Shown here one piece after another: positions 28,523 to 29,869 of a DNA stretch of 29,869 nucleotides. The notes below the pieces were generated by a model, which saw only the letters and a program-made list of their open reading frames with translations, did no database searches and was not told the origin of the DNA. Both the position numbers and the translations under genes were made by a program. This stretch comes from Avoscillospira sp045530865 (GTDB taxonomy: Bacteria > Bacillota > Clostridia > Oscillospirales > Oscillospiraceae). The stretch is taken from contig JAZSCX010000054.1 in assembly GCA_045530865.1 (NCBI GenBank), forward strand, positions 1-29,869, in the 5' to 3' direction. Each line of letters begins with the position of its first letter. The first letter of the stretch is position 1.

Positions 28523-29869
28523 ATGGCTAGACCCTTATTTGATCGAGTATTCGCCGGCTCTGACGAAATGTTCGCCAAGGCCGAAGCCGACGTGAATCAG
28601 CTGGTAGCTGAACTGGGCGCTGACGCTCCCATGGTCATGCCCAACACCGCTTATTTCCTCTCCTGCATCTATGCCTACATCGGCAAGAAGGTCACCAAGG
28701 TCGGTGAGCTGCAGGAAGCTCTGGCCGACGTCAAGGCCATGATGCTGCGCGAGAAGAAGACCAACTCCATCTTCCAGTCCGGCGTCGGCACTGCCATCGC
28801 TGCTGAAATGATCGAGGCCTGCAAGTATGCCCGCAACCCCGCTCCCTATGGTGAGGCCGGCTCCCCCGACCGCAAGTACTGGGGCCACTTCACCGACGCC
28901 GAAGTCCGTGAGCTGGGTGTTCCTCTGGTCACCGGCGATATCCCCGGTTTCGTCGTCATCATCGGGCCCGCTCCCACCACCGAGGACGCTGTCAACCTGA
29001 TCAAGGGCTATCAGTCCCGCGGTATCTTCGTATTCCTGATCGGCGGCATCATCGACCAGGCTTACGAAGCAGGCCTGTCCATGAGCTTCTCCGTCCGTGT
29101 GGTTCCCGTCGGTCAGGAGATCTGGACCGTCGGTCACGTCATCTCCCTGGTCGTCCGCGCTGCCATGATCTTCGGCAACGTCCAGCCCGGTGACTGCGAC
29201 GGCTTCCATCGCTACACCTTCGACCGCATCAACGCTTTCGTCAACGCATTCAAGCCCGTTCCCGATATTACCGTCGCCTGCGGCGCCGGCGCCATCAAGC
29301 TGGGCTTCCCCGTTATCACCAACGATCATGACGATGTTTGGGCCGTTCCCAAGTCCCTGATTATCTATGATAACTACAATGACTGGATCGACACCTCTCT
29401 GGAGGCCCGCGGCATCAAGCTGAAGATCACCAAGATCGACATCCCCGGTTTCGTTGTTATCATCGGGCCCGCTCCCACCACCGAAGAGGCTGCCGCTCTG
29501 ATTAAGGGCTATCAGTCCCGCGGTATCTTCGTCTTCCTGATCGGCGGCGTCATCGATCAGGCTTATGAGGCCGGCCTGTCCATGGGCTTCCCCGTCCGTG
29601 TTGTTCCCGTCGGTCAGGACATCTGGTCCGTCGGTCACGTCATCTCTCTGGTCGTCCGTGCCGCTATGATCTTCGGCAACGTCCAGCCCGGTGACTGCGC
29701 AGGCTTCCATCGCTACACCTTCGACCGCATCAATGCGTTTGTCAACGCTTTCAAGCCCGACAACGATATCACCGTCGCCTGCGGCGCCGGCGCCATCAAG
29801 CTGGGCTTCCCCGTTATCACCAACGATCATGACGATGTTTGGGCCGTTCCCAAGTCCCTGATTATCTAT
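28523..29869 (+). CDS. acsB: CO dehydrogenase/acetyl-CoA synthase beta subunit, 5' part, with internal duplication
   Basis: The first 449 codons of acetyl-CoA synthase (CO + methyl-corrinoid + CoA to acetyl-CoA), cut by the right edge; the family is about 700-730 residues. Residues 1-139 match the AcsB N-terminus (MARPLFDRVFAGSDEMF, then NTAYFLSCIYAYIGKKV). Residues 140-306 are the Rossmann-like N-terminal-domain segment (IPGFVVIIGPAPTTED to LEARGIKLKITKID). Where AcsB normally continues into PINFGPAFEGE, residue 307 begins the same segment again and runs to the window edge, still in frame. The A-cluster domain is not in view. The ribosome site AAAGGAATG lies 25 bases after cooC. A single 1.3-kb open frame with no stop supports a functional gene. 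Confidence 0.93.
   Translation, partial: MARPLFDRVFAGSDEMFAKAEADVNQLVAELGADAPMVMPNTAYFLSCIYAYIGKKVTKVGELQEALADVKAMMLREKKTNSIFQSGVGTAIAAEMIEACKYARNPAPYGEAGSPDRKYWGHFTDAEVRELGVPLVTGDIPGFVVIIGPAPTTEDAVNLIKGYQSRGIFVFLIGGIIDQAYEAGLSMSFSVRVVPVGQEIWTVGHVISLVVRAAMIFGNVQPGDCDGFHRYTFDRINAFVNAFKPVPDITVACGAGAIKLGFPVITNDHDDVWAVPKSLIIYDNYNDWIDTSLEARGIKLKITKIDIPGFVVIIGPAPTTEEAAALIKGYQSRGIFVFLIGGVIDQAYEAGLSMGFPVRVVPVGQDIWSVGHVISLVVRAAMIFGNVQPGDCAGFHRYTFDRINAFVNAFKPDNDITVACGAGAIKLGFPVITNDHDDVWAVPKSLIIY
28940..29869 (+). repeat. In-frame tandem duplication within acsB
   Basis: Unit 1 is 28940-29440 (501 bp, 167 codons). Unit 2 starts at 29441 and is cut at 29869 after 429 bp. Over those 429 bp I count about 35 base differences, many at third positions, and 11 amino-acid changes in 143. 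The last 99 bp in view (29270-29368 against 29771-29869) are identical. The unit joins exactly at the boundary between the first and second AcsB domains. Confidence 0.93.

Noticed and set aside
25818..29830. Very long minus-strand open frames opposite cooS (623 codons) and acsB (431 codons)
   Set aside because: They mirror real genes with strong codon bias, where the antisense frame loses stop codons. The translations are low-complexity Gly/Asp/His/Val-rich strings with no domain.
29441..29869. The acsB repeat as an assembly or sequencing artefact
   Set aside because: The two units differ at about 35 positions in 429 bp, mostly in a codon-like pattern, and keep the reading frame. A stuttered assembly would give identical copies.
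1..29869. CRISPR arrays, insertion sequences, integrase or phage genes, rRNA
   Set aside because: No regularly spaced direct repeats, transposase-like frames or rRNA-like sequence were found; the only repeats are short hairpins and the acsB duplication.

Overview
The window looks like a chromosomal stretch from an anaerobic, acetogen-like Firmicute of class Clostridia, most likely order Oscillospirales. This is inferred from gene content and style. The signs are the cooS-cooC-acsB genes of the Wood-Ljungdahl pathway, a reverse rubrerythrin, ATP-type PEP carboxykinase, Clostridia-type families (DUF4317, DUF1846, C_GCAxxG_C_C), G+C-rich genes with AGGAGG ribosome sites and sigma-A promoters, and dispersed intergenic hairpin repeats. 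No phage, transposase, CRISPR or rRNA was seen. A species cannot be named from the sequence.

Layout. 1-761: 5' part of pckA (minus). 1096-5097: ABC-F ATPase, a small Lar-like zinc protein and adenine deaminase (plus). 5098-6426: hairpin-rich spacer, lipoate-protein ligase, then repeats and a long terminator. 6423-8741: a ferredoxin-tailed aldo/keto reductase and a DUF4317 gene, divergent from overlapping promoters. 8742-12033: repeat-rich spacer, a ComEC-like lipoprotein, and a C_GCAxxG_C_C protein translationally coupled to gpmI. 12247-15207: subgroup Ic aspartate aminotransferase (minus), then uraA behind a leader-peptide attenuator. 15341-19928: an orphan NuoE-like [2Fe-2S] protein, MscS, a compact dnaJ-grpE-dnaK operon whose J protein is membrane anchored, and a YegP/DUF1508 protein. 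20066-20503: a divergent switch of a 47-residue acidic protein and an XRE repressor with two operators. 20590-25434: reverse rubrerythrin, DUF1846 protein, tRNA-Gly(GCC), a PlsC-like acyltransferase with a zinc ribbon, and a coiled-coil membrane protein. 25628-29869: the CODH/ACS operon cooS-cooC-acsB, running off the right edge.

How the genes work together. CooS (CO dehydrogenase), CooC (its nickel ATPase) and AcsB (acetyl-CoA synthase) form the carbonyl branch of the Wood-Ljungdahl pathway. PckA and GpmI lie in central carbon flow. Adenine deaminase and UraA salvage bases. Rubrerythrin protects oxygen-sensitive enzymes.

Most notable. (1) acsB carries an in-frame tandem duplication of a 167-residue segment of its N-terminal domain. 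The two copies have diverged by about 8% at DNA level, so this is not an assembly stutter. The second copy is cut by the window edge. (2) uraA is preceded by a strong promoter, a 25-codon leader ORF containing a T7 run, and a terminator whose left arm overlaps the leader stop codon. This is the architecture of UTP-sensing pyrBI-type attenuation. (3) In the XRE/acidic-protein switch one operator lies exactly between the -35 and -10 of the leftward promoter. (4) Several intergenic hairpin repeat families recur across the window.
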